DNA of 64,000 nt from Pseudomonas sp. DTU12.3 (lineage in GTDB: Bacteria > Pseudomonadota > Gammaproteobacteria > Pseudomonadales > Pseudomonadaceae). Location: contig NZ_CP027218.1 of NCBI RefSeq assembly GCF_004124275.1, positions 2,111,501 through 2,175,500 of the forward strand. Direction: 5' to 3'. Under the pieces are notes generated by a model. That model ran no database searches. It saw nothing but the letters and a program-made list of their open reading frames with translations, and was not told the origin of the DNA. Positions 29,570 through 38,640 of the stretch are shown here, piece by piece. Positions within the stretch are counted from its first letter, which is position 1. Each line of letters opens with the position of its first letter. Made by a program: the position numbers and the translations under genes.

Positions 29570-30474
29570 GTGTGGCGTTGTTGAGTGTCGCCGCAGTTGC
29601 GCTGGATGCGTTGCTCGGTGAACCGAAACGCTGGCATCCGCTGGTGGCGTTCGGCAATTTTGCCGGGCGCATCGAGCAACGTTTCAACGCCGGTGGTCGC
29701 GGCTGGCGCAGCCATGGCGTTACCGCGTGGGTGATCGCCGTGCTGCCGCTGACGTTGCTCGCCACGGCATTTTCCTGGGCGCCGTACGTGGGCTGGGTGG
29801 TCGAGATTCTCGCGTTGTATTGCGCGCTCGGCATGCGCAGCCTTGGTGAACATGTCGCGCCGGTGGCTGCCGCGTTGCGCGCGGATGATCTCGACGAAGC
29901 GCGCAAGCGTGTCGGCTATCTGGTCAGCCGTCAGACCGATGAACTTGACAGCACTGCCGTCGCCCGCGCCGCCACGGAGTCGGTGCTGGAGAACGGCAGC
30001 GATGCGGTGTTCGCCGCGCTGTTCTGGTTTGTCGTGGCCGGTGCGCCTGGCGTGGTGCTCTATCGCCTGAGCAATACCCTCGACGCGATGTGGGGCTATC
30101 GCAACGAACGCTTTGAGCGTTTCGGCTGGGCGGCGGCAAAAATCGACGACGTGTTGAACTACATTCCTGCGCGCCTGGTGGCGTTGACCTACGCGTTGCT
30201 CGGCAAAACCCGACTGTCCTTGAAGTGCTGGCGCACACAGGCGCCGAAGTGGGACAGCCCGAACGCCGGCCCGGTGATGGCCGCAGGTGCCGGTGCGCTG
30301 GGTGTCGAACTGGGCGGCCCGGCGATCTATCACGGCGAACTGCATGAGCGCCCGCAGCTCGGCGAAGGGGCGCCAGCCGATGCCGATTCCATTGATCGCG
30401 GCTGGCAATTGGTCCAGCGCGGCGTATGGTTATGGCTGCTGATTCTCTGCGTGGGGGCTGAATTCTATGCTTGA
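29566..30474 (+). CDS. cobD: Adenosylcobinamide-phosphate synthase
   Basis: CbiB/CobD family inner-membrane protein that attaches aminopropanol (phosphate) to adenosylcobyric acid. 302 residues with about five membrane segments; [17 protein letters not shown] at the start and [34 protein letters not shown] pattern near 165-190 (split here as [13 protein letters not shown] and [11 protein letters not shown]). Overlaps bluB by ATGA and cobC by eight bases. Confidence 0.95.
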   Translation: MSVALLSVAAVALDALLGEPKRWHPLVAFGNFAGRIEQRFNAGGRGWRSHGVTAWVIAVLPLTLLATAFSWAPYVGWVVEILALYCALGMRSLGEHVAPVAAALRADDLDEARKRVGYLVSRQTDELDSTAVARAATESVLENGSDAVFAALFWFVVAGAPGVVLYRLSNTLDAMWGYRNERFERFGWAAAKIDDVLNYIPARLVALTYALLGKTRLSLKCWRTQAPKWDSPNAGPVMAAGAGALGVELGGPAIYHGELHERPQLGEGAPADADSIDRGWQLVQRGVWLWLLILCVGAEFYA

Positions 30475-31459
30475 GCACGGTGGCCGGCTGCGCAAGGCGG
30501 CGCTCGACTACGGCATTGCCGAAGCTGACTGGCTCGACCTGTCCAGCGGTCTCGCGCCGTGGCCGTTCCCGATCCCGGAAATCCCGCTGCGTGCCTGGGC
30601 GCGCTTGCCGGAAACCGATGACGGTCTGGAGCAGGCGGCGTGCGATTACTACGGCGCCGCACAAGTGCTGCCGGTGGCTGGCTCGCAAATGGCCATTCAA
30701 TTGCTGCCGCGTTTGCGTCGCACCGGCAAGGTTGGCGTTTTATCGCCGTGCTATGCCGAACACGCCGAAGCCTGGCGTCGCAGCGGTTACATCGTGCGCG
30801 AAGTGCTGGAGCAGGAAGTCGAGTTCTTTCTCGACAGTCTCGACGTGTTGGTGGTGGTCAATCCGAATAACCCGACCGGCCTCAGTCTGACCCCGGCGCG
30901 GCTGCTCGACTGGCATGCGCGACTGGCGCAGCGCGGTGGCTGGCTGGTGGTCGATGAAGCGTTCATGGACAACACGCCGCAGCTGAGCCTGGCGCCGTAT
31001 GCGCATCAGGTCGGGCTGGTCGTCTTGCGTTCGTTCGGCAAGTTCTTTGGTCTGGCCGGCGTGCGTCTGGGCTTTGTGCTGGCCGAGCGTAAATTGCTGC
31101 GTTTGCTCGCCGAACAAGTCGGGCCGTGGGCCGTCAGCGGGCCGACGCGCGTGCTTGGCCAGGCGTGTCTGCAAGACACCGAAGGCCATACGCGTCAGCG
31201 CATCCGCAGCGATGAGGCGAGTGAGCGGTTGGCCCTGATGCTCGCGCGCTATGGCTTCAAACCACAGGGTGGTTGCGCGCTGTTCCAGTGGCTGATCACC
31301 GAGCATGCGCAGGCGTTGCACGAGTTCATGGCGCGGCGCGGCATCCTCCTGCGCATCTTCACCCACAACAGCAGTTTGCGTTTTGGTCTGCCCGCTGACG
31401 TCGTCGAAGAGGCGCGTCTCGAACAGGCTTTGCTGGCTTTCACCAAGGACAACGCATGA
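30467..31459 (+). CDS. cobC: L-threonine-O-3-phosphate decarboxylase-like aminotransferase (CobC)
   Basis: PLP enzyme of aminotransferase fold class I that supplies the aminopropanol (phosphate) arm. 330 residues. HGGRLRKAA at the N-terminus, [13 protein letters not shown] near 128-140, VVDEAFMD near 163-170 and the PLP lysine in [17 protein letters not shown] (near 190). Overlaps cobD (8 bases) and cobQ (ATGA). The name cobC follows the Pseudomonas usage; it is not the phosphatase of the same name further on. Confidence 0.92.
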   Translation: MLEHGGRLRKAALDYGIAEADWLDLSSGLAPWPFPIPEIPLRAWARLPETDDGLEQAACDYYGAAQVLPVAGSQMAIQLLPRLRRTGKVGVLSPCYAEHAEAWRRSGYIVREVLEQEVEFFLDSLDVLVVVNPNNPTGLSLTPARLLDWHARLAQRGGWLVVDEAFMDNTPQLSLAPYAHQVGLVVLRSFGKFFGLAGVRLGFVLAERKLLRLLAEQVGPWAVSGPTRVLGQACLQDTEGHTRQRIRSDEASERLALMLARYGFKPQGGCALFQWLITEHAQALHEFMARRGILLRIFTHNSSLRFGLPADVVEEARLEQALLAFTKDNA

Positions 31460-32907
31460 CAACCCTGATGGTGCAGGGCACCACTTCCGACGCCGGTAAA
31501 AGCACGCTGGTGACGGCGTTGTGCCGCTGGGCGACCCGCCAAGGTGTCGCGGTCGTCCCGTTCAAACCGCAGAACATGGCGCTCAACAGCGCGGTGACGG
31601 CAGACGGTGGCGAGATCGGTCGCGCGCAAGCGGTGCAGGCGCAAGCGGCGCATCTCGAACCGCACACCGACATGAATCCGGTGTTGCTCAAGCCGAACAG
31701 CGACACCGGCGCGCAAGTGATCATCCATGGCCGCGCCGTCACCAGCATGAACGCCGTCGCCTATCACGACTACAAAGCCATCGCGATGCAAGCGGTGCTG
31801 GCCTCCCACGAACGGCTCAGCGCTGCGTATCCGCTGGTAATGGTCGAAGGTGCGGGCTCGCCGGCGGAGATCAATCTGCGTGCCGGCGACATCGCCAACA
31901 TGGGTTTTGCCGAGGCGGTAGATTGCCCGGTGCTGCTGATTGCCGACATCAATCGCGGCGGGGTTTTCGCCCATCTGGTCGGCACGCTGGAGCTGCTCTC
32001 GCCGAGCGAGCAGGCGCGGGTCAAAGGTTTCATCATCAACCGTTTTCGCGGCGACATCGCTTTGCTGCAACCGGGTCTCGACTGGCTGGAACAGCGCACC
32101 GGCAAACCGGTGGTGGGCGTGTTGCCCTACGTGATGGATCTGCATCTGGAAGCCGAGGACGGCATTGATCAGCGCCAGACCGACAAGGCCGAACAAGTGC
32201 TGAAGGTGGTGGTGCCGGTACTGCCGCGAATCAGCAACCACACCGACTTCGATCCGCTGCGTTTGCACCCGCAGGTCGACCTGCAATTTGTCGGTCCGGG
32301 GCAGGCGATTCCGGCGGCTGACCTGATCATTCTACCCGGCTCGAAAAGCGTGCGCAGCGACCTCGCTTATCTGCGTGCCAATGGCTGGGACACGGCAATC
32401 AGTCGGCATTTGCGTTACGGCGGCAAAGTGCTGGGGATCTGCGGCGGTCTGCAAATGCTCGGTGAGCAGGTGCATGATCCTTTGGGCCTCGAAGGCGCGC
32501 CGGGTTCCAGTGCCGGCCTGGCTTTGCTGGCGTTCGAAACGACGCTGGAAGCCGAGAAGCAATTGCGCAATGTGCGCGGGCGGCTGGCGCTGGAAGATGC
32601 CGAGGTCAGCGGTTATGAAATCCATGCCGGGGTGACCAGCGGAGCGGCGCTGGAACATGCGGCAGTGCATCTGGATGACGGTCGTTGCGACGGTGCCCAG
32701 AGTCTGGATGGGCAGGTGTTCGGCACATATCTGCATGGCTTGTTCGAATCGCCGGCGGCGAGTGCGGCGTTGCTGCGCTGGGCCGGGTTGAGCGATGTGC
32801 AGGAGGTCGATTACCACGGCTTGCGCGAGCGCGATATCGAGCGCTTGGCGGATCTGGTGGAGAAGCATCTGGATACCGAGCTGTTGCGCCGGCTCTGTGG
32901 GATTTGA
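31456..32907 (+). CDS. cobQ: Cobyric acid synthase
   Basis: Adds four amide groups (b, d, e, g) to adenosylcobyrinic acid a,c-diamide. 483 residues. P-loop [10 protein letters not shown] at about 8-17, [12 protein letters not shown] near 35-46, [13 protein letters not shown] near 133; glutamine amidotransferase nucleophile Cys329 in [10 protein letters not shown]; terminal His in [14 protein letters not shown] overlap with cobC. It ends the first tightly overlapped block; a REP pair follows. Confidence 0.96.
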   Translation: MTTLMVQGTTSDAGKSTLVTALCRWATRQGVAVVPFKPQNMALNSAVTADGGEIGRAQAVQAQAAHLEPHTDMNPVLLKPNSDTGAQVIIHGRAVTSMNAVAYHDYKAIAMQAVLASHERLSAAYPLVMVEGAGSPAEINLRAGDIANMGFAEAVDCPVLLIADINRGGVFAHLVGTLELLSPSEQARVKGFIINRFRGDIALLQPGLDWLEQRTGKPVVGVLPYVMDLHLEAEDGIDQRQTDKAEQVLKVVVPVLPRISNHTDFDPLRLHPQVDLQFVGPGQAIPAADLIILPGSKSVRSDLAYLRANGWDTAISRHLRYGGKVLGICGGLQMLGEQVHDPLGLEGAPGSSAGLALLAFETTLEAEKQLRNVRGRLALEDAEVSGYEIHAGVTSGAALEHAAVHLDDGRCDGAQSLDGQVFGTYLHGLFESPAASAALLRWAGLSDVQEVDYHGLRERDIERLADLVEKHLDTELLRRLCGI

Positions 32908-32919
32908 ATCGTCTGTGCA

Positions 32920-32990
32920 GACCTCTTCGCGAGCAGGCCCGCTCCCACATTGGATCACCTAACCCCTGTGGGAGCGGGCTTGCTCGCGAA
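32920..32990. repeat. REP pair between cobQ and cobU
   Basis: CTTCGCGAGCAGGCCCGCTC and GTGGGAGCGGGCTTGCTCGC face each other with about 20 bases between. This is the only sizeable gap inside the cob operon and could act as an mRNA 3'-end stabiliser or processing point. Confidence 0.92.
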
Positions 32991-33031
32991 AGCGTCAGCC
33001 GCCCCAACACATAAAATTCAGGATGTCCCCC

Positions 33032-33553
33032 ATGCTCCAACTGATCCTCGGCGGCGCCCGCTCCGGTAAAAGTCGTCTGGCTGAAAAACTCGCCAGCGAC
33101 AGTAATCTTGCGGTCACCTACATCGCCACCAGCCAACCACTCGATGGCGAGATGAGCGACCGTGTCGCTCATCACCGCGCCCGTCGCCCAGCCGAATGGA
33201 CGCTCATCGAAGAACCATTGGAACTGGCCCGCGTCCTGCGCGAAAACGCCAGCGCCGAGCGCTGCCTGCTGGTCGATTGCCTGACGCTGTGGCTGACCAA
33301 CTTGCTGATGCTCGATGACGCCGAGCGTCTCGCCGCCGAGCGCGAATCCCTGCTCGAATGCCTGGCCGCGCTGCCGGGTGAAATCATTTTTGTCAGCAAC
33401 GAGACCGGAATGGGTGTCGTGCCGCTGGGCGAATTGACTCGCCGCTACGTCGATGAAGCCGGTTGGCTGCATCAAGCTCTGGCCGAGCGCTGTCAGCGTG
33501 TGGTGCTGACGGTCGCCGGCTTGCCCCTGACTTTGAAAGGATCTGCGTTATGA
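33032..33553 (+). CDS. cobU: Adenosylcobinamide kinase / adenosylcobinamide-phosphate guanylyltransferase
   Basis: Also called cobP. Bifunctional: phosphorylates adenosylcobinamide and attaches GMP. 173 residues. P-loop [10 protein letters not shown] (5-14), VTYIATSQ and WTLIEEP typical of Cob[13 protein letters not shown] near 83-94, and [10 protein letters not shown] near 120. ATG 33032 chosen over ATG 33023 because AGG lies nine bases upstream and [14 protein letters not shown] is the customary start. ATGA overlap with cobT. Confidence 0.94.
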   Translation: MLQLILGGARSGKSRLAEKLASDSNLAVTYIATSQPLDGEMSDRVAHHRARRPAEWTLIEEPLELARVLRENASAERCLLVDCLTLWLTNLLMLDDAERLAAERESLLECLAALPGEIIFVSNETGMGVVPLGELTRRYVDEAGWLHQALAERCQRVVLTVAGLPLTLKGSAL

Positions 33554-34605
33554 CTCAATCGTGGTGGCTGAATTCGTGCCAACCGCTGCATGCCGAGGTG
33601 CTTGCACAAGCGGCGGCGCGGCAGCAGCAACTGACCAAACCGGCCGGCTCGCTGGGTCGGCTGGAATCGGTGGCGGTGCAACTGGCCGGGCTGCAAGGGC
33701 AGGTCAAACCGACGCTGGAGCAGGTCTGGATCGCGATTTTTGCCGGCGATCACGGGGTGGTCGCCGAAGGGGTTTCGGCGTTCCCGCAGGAAGTCACCGG
33801 GCAGATGCTGCTGAACTTTGTCAGCGGCGGGGCAGCGATCAGTGTGCTCGCGCGTCAATTGGGTGCGCAGCTCGAAGTGGTCGATCTGGGTACCGTGACG
33901 CCGTCGCTGAATCTGCCGGGTGTGCGTCACTTGAACATCGGCCCGGGCACGGCGAATTTCGTGTTGGGCGCGGCGATGACTCAGGCTCAGGGCGAGCTTG
34001 CTTTGCAGGCTGGGCGTGACAGCGTGCTGCGCGCGAAAGCGGCTGGCGCTCAGTTGTTCATCGGCGGCGAAATGGGTATCGGCAATACCACCGCGGCCAG
34101 TGCGCTGGCCTGCGCCTTGCTCGATTGTCCGGTGATGCATCTGACCGGCCCGGGCACAGGTTTGAACGCGGAAGGCGTCAGCCACAAAGCGCAAGTCATC
34201 GAGCGCGCATTGGCCTTGCACGCGGCGCAACGTGGTGATGCGTTGCAGACGTTGTTCAACCTTGGCGGTTTCGAAATCGCGGCGCTGGTCGGTGCCTATC
34301 TGGCCTGCGCGCAGGAAGGCGTTGCGGTGTTGGTCGACGGCTTTATCTGCACGGTCGCCGCGCTGGTCGCGGTGCGTCTCAATCCTGCGTGTCGCGAGTG
34401 GCTGTTGTTCGGGCATCGTGGCGCCGAGCCGGGCCATCGTCACGTACTCGAAGCGCTCGGTGCTGAGCCGTTGCTGGAACTTGGCCTGCGTCTGGGCGAG
34501 GGCAGTGGTGCGGCGTTGGCGGTGCCATTGTTGCGTCTGGCGTGCGACCTGCACGGGCAAATGGCGACGTTCGCCGAGGCGGCAGTTGCGGATCGTCCGG
34601 CATGA
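33550..34605 (+). CDS. cobT: Nicotinate-nucleotide:dimethylbenzimidazole phosphoribosyltransferase
   Basis: Makes alpha-ribazole phosphate from DMB and NaMN. 351 residues. [11 protein letters not shown] near 28-38, [20 protein letters not shown] near 70-89, [14 protein letters not shown] near 173 and the catalytic-glutamate region near the C-terminus ([18 protein letters not shown]). AAAGGATCTGCGTT precedes ATG. It uses the product of BluB. Overlaps cobU and the phosphatase gene by ATGA each. Confidence 0.95.
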   Translation: MTQSWWLNSCQPLHAEVLAQAAARQQQLTKPAGSLGRLESVAVQLAGLQGQVKPTLEQVWIAIFAGDHGVVAEGVSAFPQEVTGQMLLNFVSGGAAISVLARQLGAQLEVVDLGTVTPSLNLPGVRHLNIGPGTANFVLGAAMTQAQGELALQAGRDSVLRAKAAGAQLFIGGEMGIGNTTAASALACALLDCPVMHLTGPGTGLNAEGVSHKAQVIERALALHAAQRGDALQTLFNLGGFEIAALVGAYLACAQEGVAVLVDGFICTVAALVAVRLNPACREWLLFGHRGAEPGHRHVLEALGAEPLLELGLRLGEGSGAALAVPLLRLACDLHGQMATFAEAAVADRPA

Positions 34606-35177
34606 CATTGCATCTGGATCTGCTGCGCCACGGTGAGACTGAACTCGGTGGCGGATTGCGCGGCAGTCTCGACGATGCGCTCACCGAGAACGGCTGGGCG
34701 CAGATGCGTGCAGCGGTGCTCGAGGGCGGGCCGTGGGATCGTCTGGTCAGCTCGCCGTTGCAGCGTTGCGCGCGGTTTGCCGCTGAGCTGGGTGAGCAGC
34801 TGAATTTGCCGGTGCAGCTCGACAAGGATCTGCAAGAGCTGCATTTCGGCGCGTGGGAAGGGCAGAGCGCGGCGGCGTTGATGGAGACCGATGCCGAGGC
34901 ATTGGGCCTGTTCTGGGCCGATCCGTATGCGTTTACACCGCCGCAGGGTGAGCCGGTCAGTGATTTTTCCGCGCGGGTGCTGGCAGCCGTTACGCGCCTG
35001 CACGACGCCTGTGCCGATGAGCGGGTTTTGCTGATCAGTCACGGCGGTGTCATGCGCCTGTTGCTGGCGCAAGCGCGTGGGTTGCCGCGTGAGCAATTGC
35101 TCAATGTCGAGGTCGGGCATGGCGCGTTGTTTGCGCTGACGGTCGAGGTCGATGGTTCACTCAAGGAAGGTCGCTGA
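34602..35177 (+). CDS. cobC: Histidine phosphatase, probable alpha-ribazole phosphatase
   Basis: 191 residues. Histidine-phosphatase superfamily: [11 protein letters not shown] (Arg9, His10 phospho-acceptor), [11 protein letters not shown] near 50-60, [10 protein letters not shown] near 82 and [10 protein letters not shown] near 144 with the second His. Position between cobT and cobS indicates removal of phosphate from alpha-ribazole phosphate (or from adenosylcobalamin phosphate). Called cobC in enterobacteria; substrate is inferred from context. Confidence 0.85.
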   Translation: MTLHLDLLRHGETELGGGLRGSLDDALTENGWAQMRAAVLEGGPWDRLVSSPLQRCARFAAELGEQLNLPVQLDKDLQELHFGAWEGQSAAALMETDAEALGLFWADPYAFTPPQGEPVSDFSARVLAAVTRLHDACADERVLLISHGGVMRLLLAQARGLPREQLLNVEVGHGALFALTVEVDGSLKEGR

Positions 35178-35178
35178 C

Positions 35179-35910
35179 ATGTTGCCGCTGTGGATCGCCC
35201 TGCAATTTCTCAGCAGCTTGCCGATTCGGTTGCCGGGCATGCCTGAGCCGGAACAGCTAGGGCGCTCGCTGCTGTTTTATCCGCTGGTGGGTTTGCTGTT
35301 TGGGATGATCCTCTGGACGCTGAATATGGCACTGGCCGGCGCGCCGTTGTTGCTGCATGCAGCACTGCTGTTGACGGTGTGGGTGTTACTCAGTGGCGCG
35401 TTGCACCTCGATGGCCTGGCCGACAGCGCCGATGCCTGGCTCGGCGGCTTCGGTGATCGCGAGCGCACGCTGACGATCATGAAGGACCCGCGCAGCGGGC
35501 CGATTGCGGTGGTCACGCTGGTGCTGGTGTTGCTGCTGAAGTTTGCCGCGCTGCTGGCGTTGATCGAGCAAGGGCATGGAATTATCCTGGTCATCGTGCC
35601 GTTGCTGGGGCGGGCGGCGTTATTGGGGTTGTTTCTGACCACGCCGTATGTGCGCGCCGGCGGGTTGGGGCAGGCGCTGGCGGATCATCTGCCGCGCAAG
35701 GCCGGGTGGTGGGTGCTGGGCTTGAGTGGGCTGGCCTGTGCGTTGATCGCCGGGTTCAGTGCAGTCGTTGCGCTGGTGATTGCTGTCGGGGTGTTTGTCT
35801 GGCTACGGCAGGTGATGATGCGGCGACTGGGTGGGACGACCGGCGATACGGCGGGGGCGTTGCTGGAATTGCTGGAGATGGTGGTGTTGGTTGGTGTTGT
35901 GCTGATTTAG
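35179..35910 (+). CDS. cobS: Adenosylcobinamide-GDP ribazoletransferase (cobalamin synthase)
   Basis: Also called cobV. Last step: joins adenosylcobinamide-GDP to alpha-ribazole in the inner membrane. 243 residues with five to seven membrane segments. LSSLPIRLPGMPEP near the start, LLFYPLVGLLFG, and the conserved acidic block ALHLDGLADSADAWLGGFGDR (here near 76-96; Asp-rich metal-binding) are diagnostic. Start ATG 35179 with GGAAGG before it, two bases after the previous stop. The REP pair after it probably marks the end of the operon. Confidence 0.94.
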   Translation: MLPLWIALQFLSSLPIRLPGMPEPEQLGRSLLFYPLVGLLFGMILWTLNMALAGAPLLLHAALLLTVWVLLSGALHLDGLADSADAWLGGFGDRERTLTIMKDPRSGPIAVVTLVLVLLLKFAALLALIEQGHGIILVIVPLLGRAALLGLFLTTPYVRAGGLGQALADHLPRKAGWWVLGLSGLACALIAGFSAVVALVIAVGVFVWLRQVMMRRLGGTTGDTAGALLELLEMVVLVGVVLI

Positions 35911-35912
35911 AA

Positions 35913-35992
35913 TCAAAAGATCGCAGCCTTCGGCAGCTCCTACATCGGTTCGCGTAAACCTGTAGGAGCTGCCGAAGGCTGCGATCTTTTTC
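35913..35992. repeat. REP pair after the cob operon, GTAGGAGCTGCC type
   Basis: GATCGCAGCCTTCGGCAGCT and TGTAGGAGCTGCCGAAGGCT face each other, ending in GATCTTTTTC. The T-run after the second arm means the whole hairpin could terminate transcription after cobS. Confidence 0.92.
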
Positions 35993-36017
35993 ATCTGTAA
36001 CTTGATTTAACACAGTC

Positions 36018-36033
36018 GCGGGTATATACACGC
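36018..36033. promoter_or_regulatory. Candidate MarR operator before the regulator gene
   Basis: GCGGGTATATACACGC is a near-perfect palindrome three bases before the regulator start and matches the perfect copy at 36464-36479 in 15 of 16 positions. Confidence 0.6.
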
Positions 36034-36036
36034 ATC

Positions 36037-36441
36037 ATGCTTCCATCTCAGTGTTTGTGCACCAACCTGCGTCGCGCCGCTCGTGGCGTCAGCAGGCATT
36101 ACGACGGCGCTCTCGACGGCTTCGGGATCAACGTTGCCCAGTATTCTCTGCTGTGCAATCTACAGCGTCTGGATCAGCCGAGTATTTCCGAACTTGCTGA
36201 GGCCATGGGCCTGGATCGCAGCACCCTCGGGCGCAATCTGCGCGTGCTGGAAGGCGAAGGGCTGGTGGCGCTGGCCGAGGGCGAAGACATGCGTAACCGC
36301 ATCGTCCGGCTCACCGAAACCGGTGCACAACGTCTGGCAGATGCGCTGCCGGCCTGGGAGGCGGCGCAGCAGCGATTGATCGATCGGCTGGGTGCCGAGA
36401 AGCGTGAAACCTTGCTCAAATTGCTGGATGAACTGGCCTGA
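36037..36441 (+). CDS. MarR family transcriptional regulator
   Basis: 134 residues, winged-helix dimeric repressor type. CLCTNLRRAARGVSRHYD at the N-terminus, helix-turn-helix around SISELAEAMGLDRSTLGRNL (47-66) and the wing region DMRNRIVRLTETG. No ribosome site stands before the ATG; instead a palindrome overlaps that position, so translation may be leaderless or weak. It probably controls itself and the MFS gene downstream through the shared palindrome. Confidence 0.9.
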   Translation: MLPSQCLCTNLRRAARGVSRHYDGALDGFGINVAQYSLLCNLQRLDQPSISELAEAMGLDRSTLGRNLRVLEGEGLVALAEGEDMRNRIVRLTETGAQRLADALPAWEAAQQRLIDRLGAEKRETLLKLLDELA

Positions 36442-36463
36442 GGCCGGTTTTTTCCAAACTCAA

Positions 36464-36479
36464 GCGGGTATATACCCGC
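36464..36479. promoter_or_regulatory. Candidate MarR operator before the MFS gene
   Basis: GCGGGTATATACCCGC is a perfect 16-base palindrome in the 53-base gap between the regulator and the transporter, 15 bases before the transporter ATG. Confidence 0.65.
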
Positions 36480-36494
36480 AAGCGGAGAACAATA

Positions 36495-37703
36495 ATGACA
36501 TCGATGTGGCGTACGTGCGGTTGGGTGTTGGTCGGAAGTGCGCTGATCCTCGCGTTGTCATTGGGCGTGCGGCACGGTTTCGGTTTATTCCTGTCACCAA
36601 TGAGCGCGCAATTCGGCTGGGGCCGCGAGGTGTTCGCTTTCGCCATCGCCCTGCAGAACCTGATCTGGGGCCTGGCGCAGCCGTTCACCGGCGCCTTGGC
36701 TGACCGTTTCGGCGCAGCGAAAGTGGTGCTCGTTGGTGGAGTGCTCTACGCGGTAGGTCTGGTGTGCATGGGGCTGTCTGATTCGGCGGTGACGCTGTCA
36801 TTGAGCGCCGGTTTACTGATCGGTATCGGCTTGTCCGGGACGTCGTTCTCGGTAATCCTCGGCGTGGTCGGGCGCGCGGTGCCGCCAGAGAAACGCAGCA
36901 TGGGCATGGGCATTGCCAGCGCTGCCGGCTCGTTCGGTCAATTCGCCATGTTGCCGGGCACGCTGGGGCTGATCGGCTGGCTCGGCTGGTCAGCAGCGCT
37001 GTTGGTGTTGGGTTTGCTGGTGGCGCTGATCGTGCCGCTGGTGAGCATGCTCAAGGACAAACCGCTGCCGGTGCTCGGCCATGAACAAACTCTGTCCGAG
37101 GCGCTGCGTGAGGCTTGCTCGCATTCGGGTTTCTGGTTGCTGGCGTTCGGCTTTTTCGTCTGCGGTTTTCAGGTGGTATTCATTGGTGTGCATCTGCCGG
37201 CATATCTGGTCGATCAGCATCTGCCTGCTTCCGTCGGCACTACGGTGCTGGCGCTGATCGGCCTGTTCAACATCTTCGGCACTTACACCGCTGGCTGGCT
37301 CGGCGGGCGCATGTCGAAACCGCGTTTGCTGACTGCGCTGTATCTGCTGCGTGCGGTGGTGATCGTGCTGTTCCTGTGGCTACCGGTGACGACCACCTCG
37401 GCTTATCTGTTCGGCATGGCCATGGGCTTTTTGTGGCTGTCGACGGTGCCGTTGACCAACGGTACGGTGGCGACCTTGTTTGGCGTGCGCAATCTGTCCA
37501 TGCTCGGCGGTATCGTGTTCCTGTTCCATCAGCTGGGTTCGTTCCTCGGCGGCTGGTTGGGCGGGGTGGTTTACGACCGTACCGGGAGTTACGACTTGAT
37601 CTGGCAAGTGGCAGTCCTTCTCAGCCTGTTGGCGGCCGCGCTGAACTGGCCTGTGCGCGAACGTCCGGTCGCCCGCCTGCAAGCCGCTGCGAGCGCCGCA
37701 TGA
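36495..37703 (+). CDS. MFS transporter under MarR control
   Basis: 402 residues with twelve predicted membrane helices. Typical MFS loop between helices 2 and 3: GALADRFGAAKVVL (near 63-76). It belongs to the monocarboxylate/oxalate-formate-like branch by overall look (HGFGLFLSPMSAQFGWGRE). Substrate unknown. ATG follows AGCGGAGAACAAT. Neighbouring MarR gene and palindromes suggest induction by a ligand. Its stop overlaps a 40-residue membrane protein gene by ATGA. Confidence 0.9.
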   Translation: MTSMWRTCGWVLVGSALILALSLGVRHGFGLFLSPMSAQFGWGREVFAFAIALQNLIWGLAQPFTGALADRFGAAKVVLVGGVLYAVGLVCMGLSDSAVTLSLSAGLLIGIGLSGTSFSVILGVVGRAVPPEKRSMGMGIASAAGSFGQFAMLPGTLGLIGWLGWSAALLVLGLLVALIVPLVSMLKDKPLPVLGHEQTLSEALREACSHSGFWLLAFGFFVCGFQVVFIGVHLPAYLVDQHLPASVGTTVLALIGLFNIFGTYTAGWLGGRMSKPRLLTALYLLRAVVIVLFLWLPVTTTSAYLFGMAMGFLWLSTVPLTNGTVATLFGVRNLSMLGGIVFLFHQLGSFLGGWLGGVVYDRTGSYDLIWQVAVLLSLLAAALNWPVRERPVARLQAAASAA

Positions 37704-37822
37704 GTCGATTCTGGCCGCGTATCGTCCTCGCCGCACTCGGCGCCGCATTGCTGGCGCTGGTGTGGTGGGGCTGGCATCAGGGTGGTCTGGCGTTGATGCA
37801 GTTGGGCATGAGCATTTGCTAG
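37700..37822 (+). CDS. Small 40-residue single-pass membrane protein
   Basis: Starts inside the stop of the MFS gene (ATGA) and ends at TAG 37822. One hydrophobic segment (about residues 8-27, with VLAALGAALLALVWWGW) preceded by Arg/Pro. Short hydrophobic proteins coupled to transporters can be accessory subunits; that is a guess. It is too short for standard gene callers. Confidence 0.55.
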   Translation: MSRFWPRIVLAALGAALLALVWWGWHQGGLALMQLGMSIC

Positions 37823-37876
37823 AAGCAGGCGTGGCGAGTAACGTCGAAGCCTGACGACTGCTCAAGGAAGTTCGAC

Positions 37877-38437
37877 ATGCTGATGCGCTGGTGTGCTGTT
37901 CCCGCGTTGCTGATGGCGCTGACTGGCCTTGCCCAGGCCGCCGATTGCCCGGAATTGTTACAAGGCTCGCTACCCAAATTGCGGGCCAAGGAATCCATCG
38001 ATCTGTGTCAGCAGTACGCCGACAAGCCTTTGGTGGTGGTCAATACCGCGAGCTTTTGCGGGTTTGCCCCTCAGTTCGAAGGGCTTGAAGCGCTGCACAA
38101 GCGCTACGAGTCGCAAGGGCTGCAAATGCTCGGCGTGCCTTCCAATGACTTCAAGCAAGAGTCCAAGGACAGCGCCGAGACCGCCAAGGTCTGCTACGCC
38201 AACTACGGCGTGACATTCGCCATGACCGAGCCGCAGAAAGTCCGTGGTGACGACGCCACCCACCTGTTTCAAGTGCTCGCCGCGCAGAGCAGCGCGCCGA
38301 AGTGGAATTTCTACAAATACGTGGTCGATCGCCAAGGTAAAGTCATCGCCAATTTTTCCAGCCTGACCAAGCCGGACGATCCGGAATTCATCGCCGCGAT
38401 CGAAAAAGCCATCGCCTCGAAACCCCTCAAGCCATGA
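37877..38437 (+). CDS. Periplasmic glutathione peroxidase family protein
   Basis: 186 residues with a signal peptide (cleavage near AQA-AD, residue 22). Thiol peroxidase fold: [19 protein letters not shown] with the peroxidatic Cys61 in place of selenocysteine, [10 protein letters not shown] near 97 and [14 protein letters not shown] (Trp of the catalytic tetrad). Reduces hydroperoxides, probably with thioredoxin-like donors. Export to the periplasm is unusual relative to the cytosolic BtuE/GpxA type but common in Pseudomonas. Confidence 0.9.
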   Translation: MLMRWCAVPALLMALTGLAQAADCPELLQGSLPKLRAKESIDLCQQYADKPLVVVNTASFCGFAPQFEGLEALHKRYESQGLQMLGVPSNDFKQESKDSAETAKVCYANYGVTFAMTEPQKVRGDDATHLFQVLAAQSSAPKWNFYKYVVDRQGKVIANFSSLTKPDDPEFIAAIEKAIASKPLKP

Positions 38438-38449
38438 CCCGCTGCGCTT

Positions 38450-38545
38450 TTTGTGGGAGCGGGCTTGCTCGCGAAGGCGTTCCGTCAGCCAACGCATGGG
38501 TTAACTGACACACCGCTTTCGCGAGCAAGCCCGCTCCCACATTGG
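38450..38545. repeat. REP pair, GTGGGAGCGGGCTTGC type
   Basis: TTGTGGGAGCGGGCTTGCTC and GAGCAAGCCCGCTCCCACAT separated by about 45 bases, between convergent genes. Confidence 0.92.
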
Positions 38546-38570
38546 ATCAGTGGTGTTTCGGATGTGGCAC

Positions 38571-38610
38571 AAAAAAGCCCCGCTTTCTGCAAAGAGAGCG
38601 GGGCTTTTTG
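38571..38610 (-). terminator. Terminator of the FadL-type gene
   Basis: Read on the - strand: AAAAAGCCCCGCT, loop, AGCGGGGCTTTTTT. It lies about 30 bases past the stop and is symmetrical enough to work both ways. Confidence 0.88.
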
Positions 38611-38640
38611 TGGGCGAGGGGTCAACCTCGCCGTGCAGCA

